Assembly (NCBI RefSeq): GCF_013283745.1 | Contig: NZ_JABSTZ010000005.1 | Span: 62,001-126,000 of the forward strand | DNA: 64,000 bases | DNA from: Aeromicrobium stalagmiti | GTDB taxonomy: Bacteria; Actinomycetota; Actinomycetes; Propionibacteriales; Nocardioidaceae | Direction: 5' to 3' | In this document: piece after piece, positions 39,522 through 48,361 of the stretch | How the letters are laid out: every line of letters begins with the position of its first letter | Numbering within the stretch: position 1 is the first letter of the stretch | Translations under genes and position numbers: made by a program | Notes under the pieces: model-generated | The model's database searches: none | Told to the model about the DNA's origin: nothing | Seen by the model: only the letters and a program-made list of their open reading frames with translations

Positions 39522-40925
39522 ATGCAACGGTTGAGCCCGCTGGATGCGATGTTCCTGCACCAGGACAGCCCCACGGTGCCCCGGCAGGTGGCGTCCCTCG
39601 CGATCCTGGAGCCCGGCGAGACCCCGCTCGACTACGACCGGCTGATTCACGTCATCAACGAGCGCATCGACCTCGTGCCGCGCTACCGGCAGGTGCCCCG
39701 CTCCGTCCCGGGTGCGCTCGGCACGCCGGTCTGGCTCGACGACGAGAACTTCGACATCTCGCTGCACGTGCGTCGTTCCGCGCTGCCGCGTCCCGGCACG
39801 GCCGACGCGCTGCACGAGCTGGTCGGGCGCCTCATCGCCCGCCGCCTCGACCTCGACCGACCGCTGTGGGAGCTCTACCTCATCGAGGGGCTCGCCGGCG
39901 GGCGAGTCGCCCTGCTGTTCAAGGCCCACCAGGCGCTGGTCGACGGGTCCGAGACGGTCGACCTCGCGCAGGTGCTGCTGGAGGAGACCGCCCATGCGCG
40001 CGACATCCCCCACGAGGAGTGGAACCCTCGGTCGGAGCCCAACGCCGCCGAGCTGGTCGCCGACACGATCGGCCGCAACATCCGGCATCCCGCCGAGGCG
40101 CTGCGCATCACCGAGCTCAACCTCGGCCGTCTCGCACGGCGGCTGCCGATCATCGGTGCCGATGCCCAGGCGCCGCACAGCATCTTGTCGACCGAGCTGA
40201 GCCGCCATCGCCGGTTCGCGTCGCTCGCGGCCAACCTCGACGACTTCCGCCGTGTCCGCGAGGAGCACGGCGGCACGGTCAACGACGTGATCCTGGCGGT
40301 CATCGCCGGCGGCATCCGGGGCTGGATGCTCACCCGGGCCGAGCCGGTCACTGCCAAGACGAGCTTTCGGGCCATGGTGCCGATGTCGGTCGTCGCCGAG
40401 GACGGGCTGCCGACCTCGCTGGGCTCGAAGGTCCGCGGGCACCTGCTGTCGTTGCCGGTGGGGGAGTCCAACCCCGTCGTCCGGCTGCACCAGGTCTCCT
40501 ACGCGCTGAAGGACCACCGCGAGACCGGGTCGGCCGTCGCGGCCAACACGCTCGCCGCGCTGCCGGGCTTCGCGACCTCGACCTTCCACGCCGTCGGCGC
40601 CAGGGTCGCCGACTCCGAGGCCGGACGCGGCCACCAGATCGTCATCACCAACGTCCCCGGCCCGCAGGATCCGCTCTACCTCGCGGGTGAGGCGGTCGCG
40701 GAGGTCTATCCGTGCATCCCGCTCAGCGGGCGCCGGGCGCTCGCGATCGGCGTGACGTCCTACAACAGCAAGGTCTTCGTCGGGATCGTCGCCGACCGCG
40801 ACGCGGTGCCCGACGTCGACGTGCTGGCGCAGTGCATCGAGGACGCGCTCGCCGAGCTCGTCGAGACCGTCGAGGGGCGGCGCGCCCGGGCGCCGCGCGG
40901 ACGCCAGCGTCCGGCGAAGAAGTGA
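39522..40925 (+). CDS. WS/DGAT-family acyltransferase-like protein with altered active site
   Basis: 467 residues. The overall match to bacterial wax ester synthase/diacylglycerol acyltransferases is good: MQRLSPLDAMFLHQDSPTVPRQVASL, RPLWELYLIEGLAGGRVALLFKAHQALVDG, GTVNDVILAVIAGGIRGWM and ITNVPGPQDPLYLAG (each part of the family pattern). The HHxxxDG motif reads HQALVDG: the second histidine, the catalytic one, is glutamine. Activity is therefore doubtful. The ATG at 39522 has a CGAGGAGAG ribosome site and is preferred to an in-frame GTG in the CpaE gene. The stop overlaps the next gene by four bases. Confidence 0.85.
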   Translation: MQRLSPLDAMFLHQDSPTVPRQVASLAILEPGETPLDYDRLIHVINERIDLVPRYRQVPRSVPGALGTPVWLDDENFDISLHVRRSALPRPGTADALHELVGRLIARRLDLDRPLWELYLIEGLAGGRVALLFKAHQALVDGSETVDLAQVLLEETAHARDIPHEEWNPRSEPNAAELVADTIGRNIRHPAEALRITELNLGRLARRLPIIGADAQAPHSILSTELSRHRRFASLAANLDDFRRVREEHGGTVNDVILAVIAGGIRGWMLTRAEPVTAKTSFRAMVPMSVVAEDGLPTSLGSKVRGHLLSLPVGESNPVVRLHQVSYALKDHRETGSAVAANTLAALPGFATSTFHAVGARVADSEAGRGHQIVITNVPGPQDPLYLAGEAVAEVYPCIPLSGRRALAIGVTSYNSKVFVGIVADRDAVPDVDVLAQCIEDALAELVETVEGRRARAPRGRQRPAKK

Positions 40926-41230
40926 CGCGCGTCTATCTAGGGCTGACGCTCGACGAGCTGGCCGCCCTCGAGGCGGGGGAGACGATCACCCCCGCCGAGG
41001 CGTTCGTGTCGGTGTCCGTCGACGAGGAGGACGAGCTCGCGGCGCTCGAGGAGGCCGCTGAGCACGGTGTCGTCGCCGCCGCGGTCGAGATCGACGACGC
41101 CGACGGGCCGGTGCGGATGATCGACGTCGCCTCGTTCCACCTCGACCTCGACGGCAGCGGCGACCTCGCGTGGTACGCCCCGCAAGAGATCGACGCCGTG
41201 CTCCGCGAGGTGCGGCGCACGGCGTCGTAG
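40922..41230 (+). CDS. small conserved acidic protein (DUF6912-like)
   Basis: 102 residues. Starts VTRVYLGLTLDELAALEAGETI, then an acidic middle and WYAPQEIDAVLREV. The family has been seen next to WS/DGAT-like genes in Nocardioidaceae, as I recall. The GTG start overlaps the upstream stop (GTGA). No assigned function. Confidence 0.65.
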   Translation: MTRVYLGLTLDELAALEAGETITPAEAFVSVSVDEEDELAALEEAAEHGVVAAAVEIDDADGPVRMIDVASFHLDLDGSGDLAWYAPQEIDAVLREVRRTAS

Positions 41231-41261
41231 GTGACGTGTCGTCGGTGACGACAGGCTCTGC

Positions 41262-41747
41262 CTAGAGCTTGGTCATCCCGTACTCGACCTCTTCGCGCAG
41301 CGACGCGCGGATCGCCTTGGCGACCTCGGGCTCGATCTTCTTGCCGATGAACGGGATCGAGACCTTGACGTCGCCGTCGACGGTGAAGTCGGAGCCGCCC
41401 TCCTTGGCGAAGAGCTTGGCCGTGCCGGTCATCTCGGCGGGCTGGCCGATGATGCTGACCTTGACGTCGGCGGTGCGGTTGCCCGAGGCGTCGGGTGCGC
41501 TCCAGACCTCGGTCTGCTTGACCTTGACGGTGCTGCCGGTGAGCTTCTTGACGAAGTCGGGCATGTCGGCGTCCTGGGTGCGGATGATGGTGACGGTCGA
41601 TCCGCCGCCCTGCTCCTCGACGGTGACCGTGTAGTCGGTCGCCCCCTGGTTCTCGCACGACTCGGTACGGAACTCCTGGTTGGCGAGCAGGCCGTACACG
41701 GCCTCGACGCTGGCGCCCTCGTAGGAGAACTTCTCGCTGAGCTTCAT
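41262..41747 (-). CDS. DUF2505 family protein
   Basis: 161 residues. The SRPBCC-like DUF2505 fold is suggested by MKLSEKFSYEGASVEAVYGLLANQEFRTESCENQGA and WSAPDASGNRTADVKVSIIGQPAEMTGTAKLF (in parts). It may bind a hydrophobic ligand; nothing more specific is known. It lies 31 bp from the pspA-like gene, same strand, so probably the same unit. Confidence 0.85.
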   Translation of the reverse strand: MKLSEKFSYEGASVEAVYGLLANQEFRTESCENQGATDYTVTVEEQGGGSTVTIIRTQDADMPDFVKKLTGSTVKVKQTEVWSAPDASGNRTADVKVSIIGQPAEMTGTAKLFAKEGGSDFTVDGDVKVSIPFIGKKIEPEVAKAIRASLREEVEYGMTKL

Positions 41748-41778
41748 CTGGTCGTCCTGTTCTGTTCGGGAGTGGAGG

Positions 41779-42525
41779 TCATTCTGCCGGGTCGACGGCC
41801 GCAGGCTGTGCAGCGCCGATGCCCTTGAGCTCGGCGAGTCGCGCCTCGACCTCGGTCATCGTGCTGTCGCCCTCGAGCTCGGCGAACTGCGCATCGAGGC
41901 TCGACGCCGCCAGCTCGGCCTGCCCGGCCACCTGCGCCTCGTCGCGGCGGATCTTCTCCTCGAAGCGCGAGAGCTCGCTCGTGGGGTCGAGGATGTCGAT
42001 CGACCTGACCGCGTCCTGGACCTTGGCCTGGGCCTCGGCGGTCTTGGCGCGGGCGACGAGCTGGTCGCGCTTGGTCTGCAGCTCGCTGAGCTTGGCCTTC
42101 ATGCCGATGAGGCCGGACTTGAGCTTCTCGACCGTCTCGTTCTGCGCGGCGATCTGCGGAGCCGCGGCCTTGGCCTCGTTCTCGAAGCTGATCTGCTTGC
42201 TCAGCGCGACCTTGGCGAGGGCGTCGAACTTGTCGGCCTCGGCCGGCTGGGCCGCCCGCAGCGAGTCGGCCTTCTGCGACGCCGCGAGGGCCTTGGCGCC
42301 CCACTCCTTGACCGCGGCGACGTCCTCGGCGTGATCGGCCTCGGCCAGGCGCACGTTGCCGATCGTCTGCGCCACGGCGTCCTCGGCCTCGGCGATGGAG
42401 TTCGTGTAGTCACGCACCATCTGGTCGAGCATCTTCTCCGGGTCCTCGGCCTTGTCGAGGAGGGCGTTGATGTTGGCGCGGGTCAGCTGCCCGATGCGCC
42501 CGAGGATGGACTGTTTCTGAGCCAT
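41779..42525 (-). CDS. PspA/IM30 family protein
   Basis: 248 residues, almost fully alpha-helical and coiled-coil, as in PspA, which coats stressed membranes. N-terminal IGQLTRANINALLDKAEDPEKMLDQMVRDY is diagnostic (in parts). I chose the ATG at 42525, which has AAAGTGA seven bases upstream. A GTG at 42534 is less likely. Two genes follow on the same strand with DUF2505. Confidence 0.9.
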   Translation of the reverse strand: MAQKQSILGRIGQLTRANINALLDKAEDPEKMLDQMVRDYTNSIAEAEDAVAQTIGNVRLAEADHAEDVAAVKEWGAKALAASQKADSLRAAQPAEADKFDALAKVALSKQISFENEAKAAAPQIAAQNETVEKLKSGLIGMKAKLSELQTKRDQLVARAKTAEAQAKVQDAVRSIDILDPTSELSRFEEKIRRDEAQVAGQAELAASSLDAQFAELEGDSTMTEVEARLAELKGIGAAQPAAVDPAE

Positions 42526-42627
42526 GGTCGTCACTTTCGGTCGGTCGGCGGTGAGAGTGCGTGCCGTCGTCCTCGATCTTGGTGCATGGAGAGGGTCCAG
42601 ACAACCGATACCGGCGCCCCGCGCGCC

Positions 42628-43857
42628 TCAGACGGCGTGCTCGACCTTCTCGGGCATCCTGCGAAAGATCCACACGCGCATCAGCACGAAGCGCATCACG
42701 GTCACGAACAGGTTGGCCGCCGTCAGCACCATGACCTCGACGAGCGGGTGGGCGTCGCCCTGCAGGGCCCGCATGGCCCAGAGGGCTCCGCTCGTGACCG
42801 CCAGGCCGCAGGCAAACACCAGCAGGCCCTGCAGCTGGTGCCGGACGGCGCCGTCGGCGCCGCGGAACCCGAACGTGAACCGCCGGTTGGCCGCGGTGTT
42901 GGCGATCGCGGTCACGGCGAGCGAGACGGCGTTCGCCTCCTGGGCGCCCAGGCTGCCGCGCAGGGCGACGTAGAGGACGCCGTAGGCCAGCGTCGACAGG
43001 ATGCCGATGAGCGCGAACACCACCATCTGCGAGCTCAGGCGTCCGCGGGCGCTGCTGGCCGTGGCCCGGCCGAGGGTCTGGGCGACCTCGGCCAGCGGGA
43101 TGCGTCCACGCATGAGGGCCCAGCCGAGCCGACCCATGCCGCGCAGGTCGGCCGCGGCGGTCTTGACGATGTCGACGCGGCTGTCGGGGTCGTCGATCCA
43201 GTCGACCGGCACCTCGTGGATGCGCAGGCCGGCCCGCTCGGCGACGACCAGCAGCTCGGTGTCGAAGAACCACTCGTCGTCCTCGATGAGCGGCAGCAGC
43301 TGCTCGGCGACGTCGCGGCGGATCGCCTTGAACCCGCACTGGGCGTCGGAGAACCGGGCCCGCAGCGCACCCTTCAGCAGCACGTTGTACGTCCGCGAGA
43401 TCAGCTCACGCTTGGGACCGCGCGTCGTGCGGGACGTGCGAGCCAGGCGCGAGCCGATCGCGAGGTCGGAGTGCCCTGACAACAGGGGGGCGACGAGCGG
43501 CAGCAGCGCGTTGAGGTCGGTCGACAGGTCGACGTCCATGTAGACGAGGACCTCGGCGTCCGACCGCGACCAGGCCTGCTTTAGCGCCCGGCCCCGGCCC
43601 TTCTCGGTGAGGCTCACGACGCGGACGTCGTCGAACCGGTGGGCCAGCTGGTGGGCCAGCAGGCCCGTGGCGTCCGTGCTCGCGTTGTCGGCGATCGTGA
43701 CGCGGAAGTCGAACGGGAGGGTCCGCAGATGGGCACGGACGGTCTCGACCGAGCCGACGAGGGCCTTCTCCTCGTTGTACACCGGGATCACGACGTCGAG
43801 GACGGGGGCGCCCCGGGGAGCGCCGGCGGGGACCGGCTGCATCGCGGTGGCGGTCAC
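42628..43857 (-). CDS. GT2 polyprenyl-phosphate sugar transferase fused to GtrA flippase domain
   Basis: 409 residues. The N-terminal GT2 domain (LDVVIPVYNEEKALVGSVETV, ADNASTDATG, VYMDVDLSTDL) resembles dolichol-phosphate mannose synthases and polyprenyl-phosphate glucosyltransferases. The C-terminal 130 residues with four helices match GtrA, proposed to flip the lipid-linked sugar outward. The GTG at 43857 overlaps the GT39 stop by four bases; an ATG five codons later is an alternative. A 3-kb open frame that would join it to the preceding GT39 gene is out of frame with that protein. Together they make and use a lipid-linked sugar. Confidence 0.88.
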   Translation of the reverse strand: MTATAMQPVPAGAPRGAPVLDVVIPVYNEEKALVGSVETVRAHLRTLPFDFRVTIADNASTDATGLLAHQLAHRFDDVRVVSLTEKGRGRALKQAWSRSDAEVLVYMDVDLSTDLNALLPLVAPLLSGHSDLAIGSRLARTSRTTRGPKRELISRTYNVLLKGALRARFSDAQCGFKAIRRDVAEQLLPLIEDDEWFFDTELLVVAERAGLRIHEVPVDWIDDPDSRVDIVKTAAADLRGMGRLGWALMRGRIPLAEVAQTLGRATASSARGRLSSQMVVFALIGILSTLAYGVLYVALRGSLGAQEANAVSLAVTAIANTAANRRFTFGFRGADGAVRHQLQGLLVFACGLAVTSGALWAMRALQGDAHPLVEVMVLTAANLFVTVMRFVLMRVWIFRRMPEKVEHAV

Positions 43858-45917
43858 TGGATGCCTCCGGAGAGGTCGTAGACCGTGACGCCGTCGACGG
43901 TCTGGGCGGTGAAGTTCTCCGTCACCCAGGTCGAGATCTCCGTGCTCGTGCTGCCGCTCGCGTTCATGCCGCCGCGTCCGCCGCCTCCACCACCGCTGGC
44001 GATGAAGTAGTGGATCTCGCCGTCGGCGACGTACTGCTGGAACTGCGCCAGGGTCGGGCTCGGGTCGGAGCCGTTGAACCCGCCGACCGCCATGACCGGC
44101 AGCTCGGTGGCGAGCTGGTAGCCCGACGCCGTGTTGGACCCGATCGCCGCGGCCGCCCAGGTGTAGGAGTCGGCGTCGGCGGTCAGCAGCGCGTTGATCT
44201 CGTCGGTCGACTCCGAGCCGGACAGGAGGCCACCGGTGCCGCCCTGGGTCTGGGTGCCGCCGGGTGCGGTCTGCGCGCCCTGGGTTCCCTGGGTGCCTTG
44301 CGTGCCCTGGGTTCCCTGCGTGCCCTGCTGGGTCGGGGGCTGGCCCATGCCGCGGCCACCGCCCGGACGGTTGCCACCGGGGCCGCCCATCCCGCCGCTG
44401 CCCGTGCTGGGCCCGGCGCTGGGGATCGAGCCGGTGTGCGGGGTCGCGGCCGTGTCGACCGCGTACGCGGCCGGGCCGGCGAGCATGGCGATCACGGCGC
44501 CGGTAGCGACGGCGACGGCCACCCGACGGGGCAGCAGCCGGTGCAGCACCAGCAGGAAGGCGGTCGCCACGCCGACAGCGACGACGGCGTACTTGAGCCA
44601 CGGCAGGAAGCTCGCCGAGCGGTCGAGCAGGACGAAGCTCATGGCCGAGGTCATCGCGATGACGAACGCGGCGCCGAGGGTCGCGACGACCGAGTCGCGC
44701 TGGTCCCACAGGATGCTCGCGCCGATCGCGACCAGGGCAGCGATCGCCGGGGCGAGCGCGATCGTGTAGTAGGCGTGGAAGATGCCGGCCATGAAGCTGA
44801 AGGTCAGGCCCGTCACGAGCAACCATCCGCCCCAGACGACGAGCCCGGTGAGCTGGCGGTCGGTTCGGCCGGCGCCGCGACGGAACCACAGGCCGAGACC
44901 CAGCAGGGCGATCGCGGCGGGCAGCAGCCAGGCGATCTGGCCGCCGATCTCGGAGCCGAACAGGCGGAGCAGGCCGGTCTCGCCCCAGCCGCCACCGCCG
45001 CCGACGGACCCGGTCTCGTTGCCGTTGAGGCGACCGAGGCCGTTGTAGCCGAGCGCGAGCTCGAGGATCGAGTTGTTCTGCGAGCCGCCGATGTAGGGAC
45101 GGCTCGAGGCCGGCCACAGCTCGACGATCGCGATCCACCAGCCGGCGGCGACGACCATCGAGGCGAAGGCGACGAGCAGGTGCTTGATGCGGGTGCCGAC
45201 CGACGGCTGCGCGGCGACGAGATAGACCAGCGCGAGCGGGGGCAGGACCAGGAAGGCCTGCAGCATCTTGGCCAGGAAGGCGAACCCGACCAGCGAGCCG
45301 CCGAGGACGAGCCAGCGCACGGCGCGCTCCGGCGACTCGATCGCACGGATCGTGGCGTAGACCGAGCCGATCAGGAACAGCGTCAGCATCGCGTCGGGGT
45401 TGTTGAAGCGGAACATCAGCACGGCGACCGGCGTCAGGGCCAGGATCGCACCGGCGAGCAGGCCGGCCCACGCGTTGCGGGTCGTGCGGCGCACCGCGGC
45501 GTACAGCAGACCGACCGACGCGACGCCCATCAGCGCCTGCGGCACGAGCATGCTCCACGACGAGAGGCCGAAGATGCGCACCGAGAGCGACATCGGCCAC
45601 AACGACATCGGGGTCTTGTCGACGGTGATCGCGTTGGCGGCGTCGGAGGAGCCGAAGAAGAACGCCTTCCACGACTCGGAGCCGGCCTGGACCGCTGCGG
45701 CATAGAACGAGTTGGCCCAGCCCGAGGCGCCGAGGCCCCAGAGGTAGAGCAGGGCCGTGGCCAGCAGGAGGCCGAGGAGGACGGGGCGGACGTGCGGCGA
45801 GTCCTCGACCCGGCCACGCCAGAGCTGGCGGAGCCTCGTCGGGGTGGCCGGTGCGGGTGAGGAGCTCGCCTCGCGCTGGTGCGCCGTCGGCGGCGCCGGA
45901 AGGATCGTCTGGGTCAT
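43854..45917 (-). CDS. GT39-type membrane glycosyltransferase
   Basis: 687 residues with about ten to twelve membrane helices. The first outer loop after helix one contains FFFGSSDAANAITVDKTPMSLW with the DKTP catalytic region seen in ArnT/PMT-like enzymes, which take a sugar from a polyprenyl phosphate. The C-terminal outer domain carries a Gly/Thr/Gln-rich linker with five GTQ repeats (residues about 530-560) before a globular part. It is co-translated with the GT2-GtrA gene, which would make its donor. An operator-like site lies 45 bp upstream. The acceptor is unknown. Confidence 0.85.
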   Translation of the reverse strand: MTQTILPAPPTAHQREASSSPAPATPTRLRQLWRGRVEDSPHVRPVLLGLLLATALLYLWGLGASGWANSFYAAAVQAGSESWKAFFFGSSDAANAITVDKTPMSLWPMSLSVRIFGLSSWSMLVPQALMGVASVGLLYAAVRRTTRNAWAGLLAGAILALTPVAVLMFRFNNPDAMLTLFLIGSVYATIRAIESPERAVRWLVLGGSLVGFAFLAKMLQAFLVLPPLALVYLVAAQPSVGTRIKHLLVAFASMVVAAGWWIAIVELWPASSRPYIGGSQNNSILELALGYNGLGRLNGNETGSVGGGGGWGETGLLRLFGSEIGGQIAWLLPAAIALLGLGLWFRRGAGRTDRQLTGLVVWGGWLLVTGLTFSFMAGIFHAYYTIALAPAIAALVAIGASILWDQRDSVVATLGAAFVIAMTSAMSFVLLDRSASFLPWLKYAVVAVGVATAFLLVLHRLLPRRVAVAVATGAVIAMLAGPAAYAVDTAATPHTGSIPSAGPSTGSGGMGGPGGNRPGGGRGMGQPPTQQGTQGTQGTQGTQGTQGAQTAPGGTQTQGGTGGLLSGSESTDEINALLTADADSYTWAAAAIGSNTASGYQLATELPVMAVGGFNGSDPSPTLAQFQQYVADGEIHYFIASGGGGGGRGGMNASGSTSTEISTWVTENFTAQTVDGVTVYDLSGGIQ

Positions 45918-45961
45918 GAGACCACCATCGACGGCTGCTCTGGCACAGGGGTGTGGTCACT

Positions 45962-45979
45962 CTGTGCCCACCCTGTGAC
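45962..45979 (-). promoter_or_regulatory. candidate PhoP-type operator upstream of GT39
   Basis: On the minus strand it reads GTCACAGGGTGGGCACAG, two CACAG half-sites 11 bp apart. The spacing and half-site match the direct repeats bound by PhoP-type OmpR regulators. Two more copies flank the nearby response-regulator gene. Confidence 0.55.
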
Positions 45980-46030
45980 CCTCGCGGGGCCCGTCGGGGA
46001 GCCCCGTCGCGGGGGACCAGACGGGCGCGG

Positions 46031-46072
46031 TCAGACGCGCTGGATCAGACGCGCTGGATCAGACGCGCTGGA
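46031..46072. repeat. 14-bp tandem repeat after the kinase gene
   Basis: Three perfect copies of TCAGACGCGCTGGA, with a fourth partial copy entering the histidine kinase stop codon. The unit contains TCAGACGCG, which on the minus strand gives repeated in-frame TGA stops. Confidence 0.85.
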
Positions 46073-47509
46073 TCAGGCGGGCAGCGTGAGGGTGAAGGTC
46101 GTGTCGCCCGGCACGCTCGCGACGGTGGCGTCGCCGTGGTGGGCGTGCATGATCGCCTTGACGAGCGACATGCCCAGACCGGCGCCACCCGACGCCCGGG
46201 TGCGGGACGAGTCGCCCCGGGTGAAGCGCTCGAAGATCGTCGGCAGCAGCTCGGCGTCGATGCCGGGGCCGTCGTCGTGCACCTCGACCCGGACGACGTC
46301 GCCCTCGACGATCCGCACGTCGACGCGGGTCTGCGGCGGGGTGTGGCGGCTGGCGTTGGTCAGCAGGTTGGTGACGGCCTGGTGCAGGCGCTGCTCGTCG
46401 CCGGTCACGGTCACCGGCTCGTCGGGCACGTCGAACGTCCACTGCCGCTCGCGGTCGACGACGCGGGCGTCGTTGACGGCCTCGACCACGAGGCGGGTCA
46501 GGTCGACGGGACGGCGATCGATGTCGCGGCCGGCGTCGAGCCGGGCGAGCAGCAGCATGTCCTCCACGAGGGTCGACATGCGTCCGGCCTCGGACTCGAC
46601 CTTGGCGAGGATCTGGTCCGGGTCGGCCCGGCCGGTGCGACGGCTGAGCTCGGCATAGCCCTTGATGGTCGACAGGGGCGTCCGCAGCTCGTGGGAGGCG
46701 TCGGCGAGGAACTGCCGCACCTGCTGCTCGCTCTCGTGACGGGCGTCGAGGGCCTGCTCCACGTGGCCCAGCAGCTGGTTGAGCGCCTCGCCGACCTGCC
46801 CCACCTCGGTGGTCGGGTCGGTGAGGTCGTCGGGGACGCGGACGGTCTCGCCCACCTCGCCGGACGACAGCGGCATCGCGGTGACCTGGTGGGCCGTCGC
46901 GGCGACGTCGCGCAGCGGCTGCAGCTGGCGGCGCACGAGGACGCGTCCGGCGACGGCGGCGGCACCGATGCCGGCGACGGCCAGGAGCGACTCCCACCAG
47001 ATGAGGCTGGAGATGGTGCCGTCGACGTCCTCGGTCGGCAGGCCGCCGACCAACGTGTCGCCGTCGTCGTCCTCGACGGCGACGACCCGGTAGGTGCCCA
47101 GGGCCGGCAGCTCGATCGTGTGGGGCTTGCCGTCGGCGACCACCTCGGTGAGCGCCTCGATCGCGGTCGTCGACAGGGCCCGGGGCGGGCCCTGCGTGGT
47201 CAGCACGACTCCGCGCTGGTTCGTGGAGTCGTACGTCGCGGTGACCGTTCCGGCGGCCTGGCCGAGCGGCAGCGGCACGCCCTGGCCTCGCTGCGGCAGC
47301 CCCCCGCCGAAGCCGTCGTTCGACGGGTCCCGCTGCTCGCGCTGGGCGCGGTCGAAGGCCTGCTCCAGCTGGTCGTCGAGCTTGCCCGTCAGGTAGGACC
47401 GCATGATCAGGGTCGCCGAGACCGACACGAGGATGCTCACGACGGCGACGAACGTCACCACCGTCAGGATCAGGCGCCCGGTCAGTGACGAGGGCAGGAG
47501 CTTGCGCAT
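46073..47509 (-). CDS. sensor histidine kinase, TrcS/PhoR type
   Basis: 478 residues. Helices at about 10-32 and 168-190 flank an outer sensor domain. A HAMP segment (RRQLQPLRDVAATAHQVTAMPL) is followed by the phosphorylated histidine in ADASHELRTPLSTIKGYAEL and HATPase boxes NLLTNASRHTP, VHDDGPGIDAELL, FERFTRGDSSR and GGAGLGMSLV. The partner regulator lies five bases upstream. Its outer signal is unknown. Confidence 0.9.
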   Translation of the reverse strand: MRKLLPSSLTGRLILTVVTFVAVVSILVSVSATLIMRSYLTGKLDDQLEQAFDRAQREQRDPSNDGFGGGLPQRGQGVPLPLGQAAGTVTATYDSTNQRGVVLTTQGPPRALSTTAIEALTEVVADGKPHTIELPALGTYRVVAVEDDDGDTLVGGLPTEDVDGTISSLIWWESLLAVAGIGAAAVAGRVLVRRQLQPLRDVAATAHQVTAMPLSSGEVGETVRVPDDLTDPTTEVGQVGEALNQLLGHVEQALDARHESEQQVRQFLADASHELRTPLSTIKGYAELSRRTGRADPDQILAKVESEAGRMSTLVEDMLLLARLDAGRDIDRRPVDLTRLVVEAVNDARVVDRERQWTFDVPDEPVTVTGDEQRLHQAVTNLLTNASRHTPPQTRVDVRIVEGDVVRVEVHDDGPGIDAELLPTIFERFTRGDSSRTRASGGAGLGMSLVKAIMHAHHGDATVASVPGDTTFTLTLPA

Positions 47510-47514
47510 GGGCC

Positions 47515-48231
47515 CTACTCTGCCGGTTTGAGCACGTAGCCCGCGCCGCGCTTGGTGTGGATCATCGGCTCGTGCCCCGCATCGATCTTCTTGCGGAGGT
47601 AGGAGATGTAGAGCTCGACGACGTTGGCCTGGCCGCCGAAGTCGTAGTCCCAGACGCGGTCGAGGATCTGTGCCTTCGACATGACGCGGCGCGGGTTGCG
47701 CATCAGGAAGCGGAGCAGCTCGAACTCGGTCGCGGTCAGGTCGATCTCGCGGCCGGCGCGGTGCACGTCGCGGCTGTCCTCGTCCAGGGTCAGGTCACCG
47801 ACCGTGATGACGTTGTCGGGCTTCGCGTCCATGGCGCCGGCGCGGCGCATGAGCCCGCGCAGCCGGGCGATGACCTCCTCGAGGCTGAACGGCTTGGTGA
47901 CGTAGTCGTCGCCGCCGGCCGTGAGCCCGGCGACACGGTCCTCGACGGAGTCGCGGGCGGTGAGGAACAGGACGGGGATCTCGGGGGCGAACGCCCGCAC
48001 CTTGCGCAGCACCTCCATGCCGTCGTAGTCGGGCAGCATCATGTCGAGCACGATCGCGTCGGGCGCGAAGTCCTTGGCCGCGGCGACGGCCTTGCGTCCT
48101 GAGTGCGCGGTCTGGATCTCCCAGCCCTCGTAGCGCAGCGCCATCTGCAGGAGCTCGGCGATGTTGACCTCGTCGTCGACGACGAGGACGCGCAGGGGGG
48201 ATCCGTCGGCGCGAGTCAGTGAAGAAGCCAT
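47515..48231 (-). CDS. OmpR-family response regulator, PhoP/TrcR type
   Basis: 238 residues. The receiver has VLVVDDEVNIAELL, phosphoacceptor D63 in AIVLDMMLPDYDG, LTARDS and YVTKPFSLEEV. The winged helix contains ATEFELLRFLMRNPRRVMSKAQILDRVWDYDFGGQANVVELYISYLRKKID, in parts closest to TrcR and PhoP. Three direct-repeat operators of the PhoP style lie near: two between this gene and the divergent small gene, one before GT39. Autoregulation and control of the glycosylation pair are likely but inferred. Confidence 0.92.
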   Translation of the reverse strand: MASSLTRADGSPLRVLVVDDEVNIAELLQMALRYEGWEIQTAHSGRKAVAAAKDFAPDAIVLDMMLPDYDGMEVLRKVRAFAPEIPVLFLTARDSVEDRVAGLTAGGDDYVTKPFSLEEVIARLRGLMRRAGAMDAKPDNVITVGDLTLDEDSRDVHRAGREIDLTATEFELLRFLMRNPRRVMSKAQILDRVWDYDFGGQANVVELYISYLRKKIDAGHEPMIHTKRGAGYVLKPAE

Positions 48232-48275
48232 GAGTCCAGTGTGGGTGTGCTGGACGAGATCTGCATGGGTGGACG

Positions 48276-48338
48276 CTGTGCAGAACCTGTGAATGGTTCG
48301 CTCAGCGTTGCTCGAGCCTGCTCACAGGCTGGTGACAG
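48276..48338. promoter_or_regulatory. pair of PhoP-type operators in the divergent promoter
   Basis: Site A on the minus strand (48276-48293) reads TTCACAGGTTCTGCACAG. Site B on the plus strand (48321-48338) reads CTCACAGGCTGGTGACAG. Each has two half-sites 11 bp apart and the two face opposite ways, one toward the regulator gene and one toward the small membrane protein gene. Confidence 0.6.
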
Positions 48339-48361
48339 GCACGGCACCGAGCATGGTGGGC

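Noticed and set aside
42628..45960. A single 1110-codon gene joining GT39 and GT2-GtrA
   Set aside because: The upper part is out of frame with the GT39 protein. Real translation uses two genes overlapping by four bases at 43854-43857.
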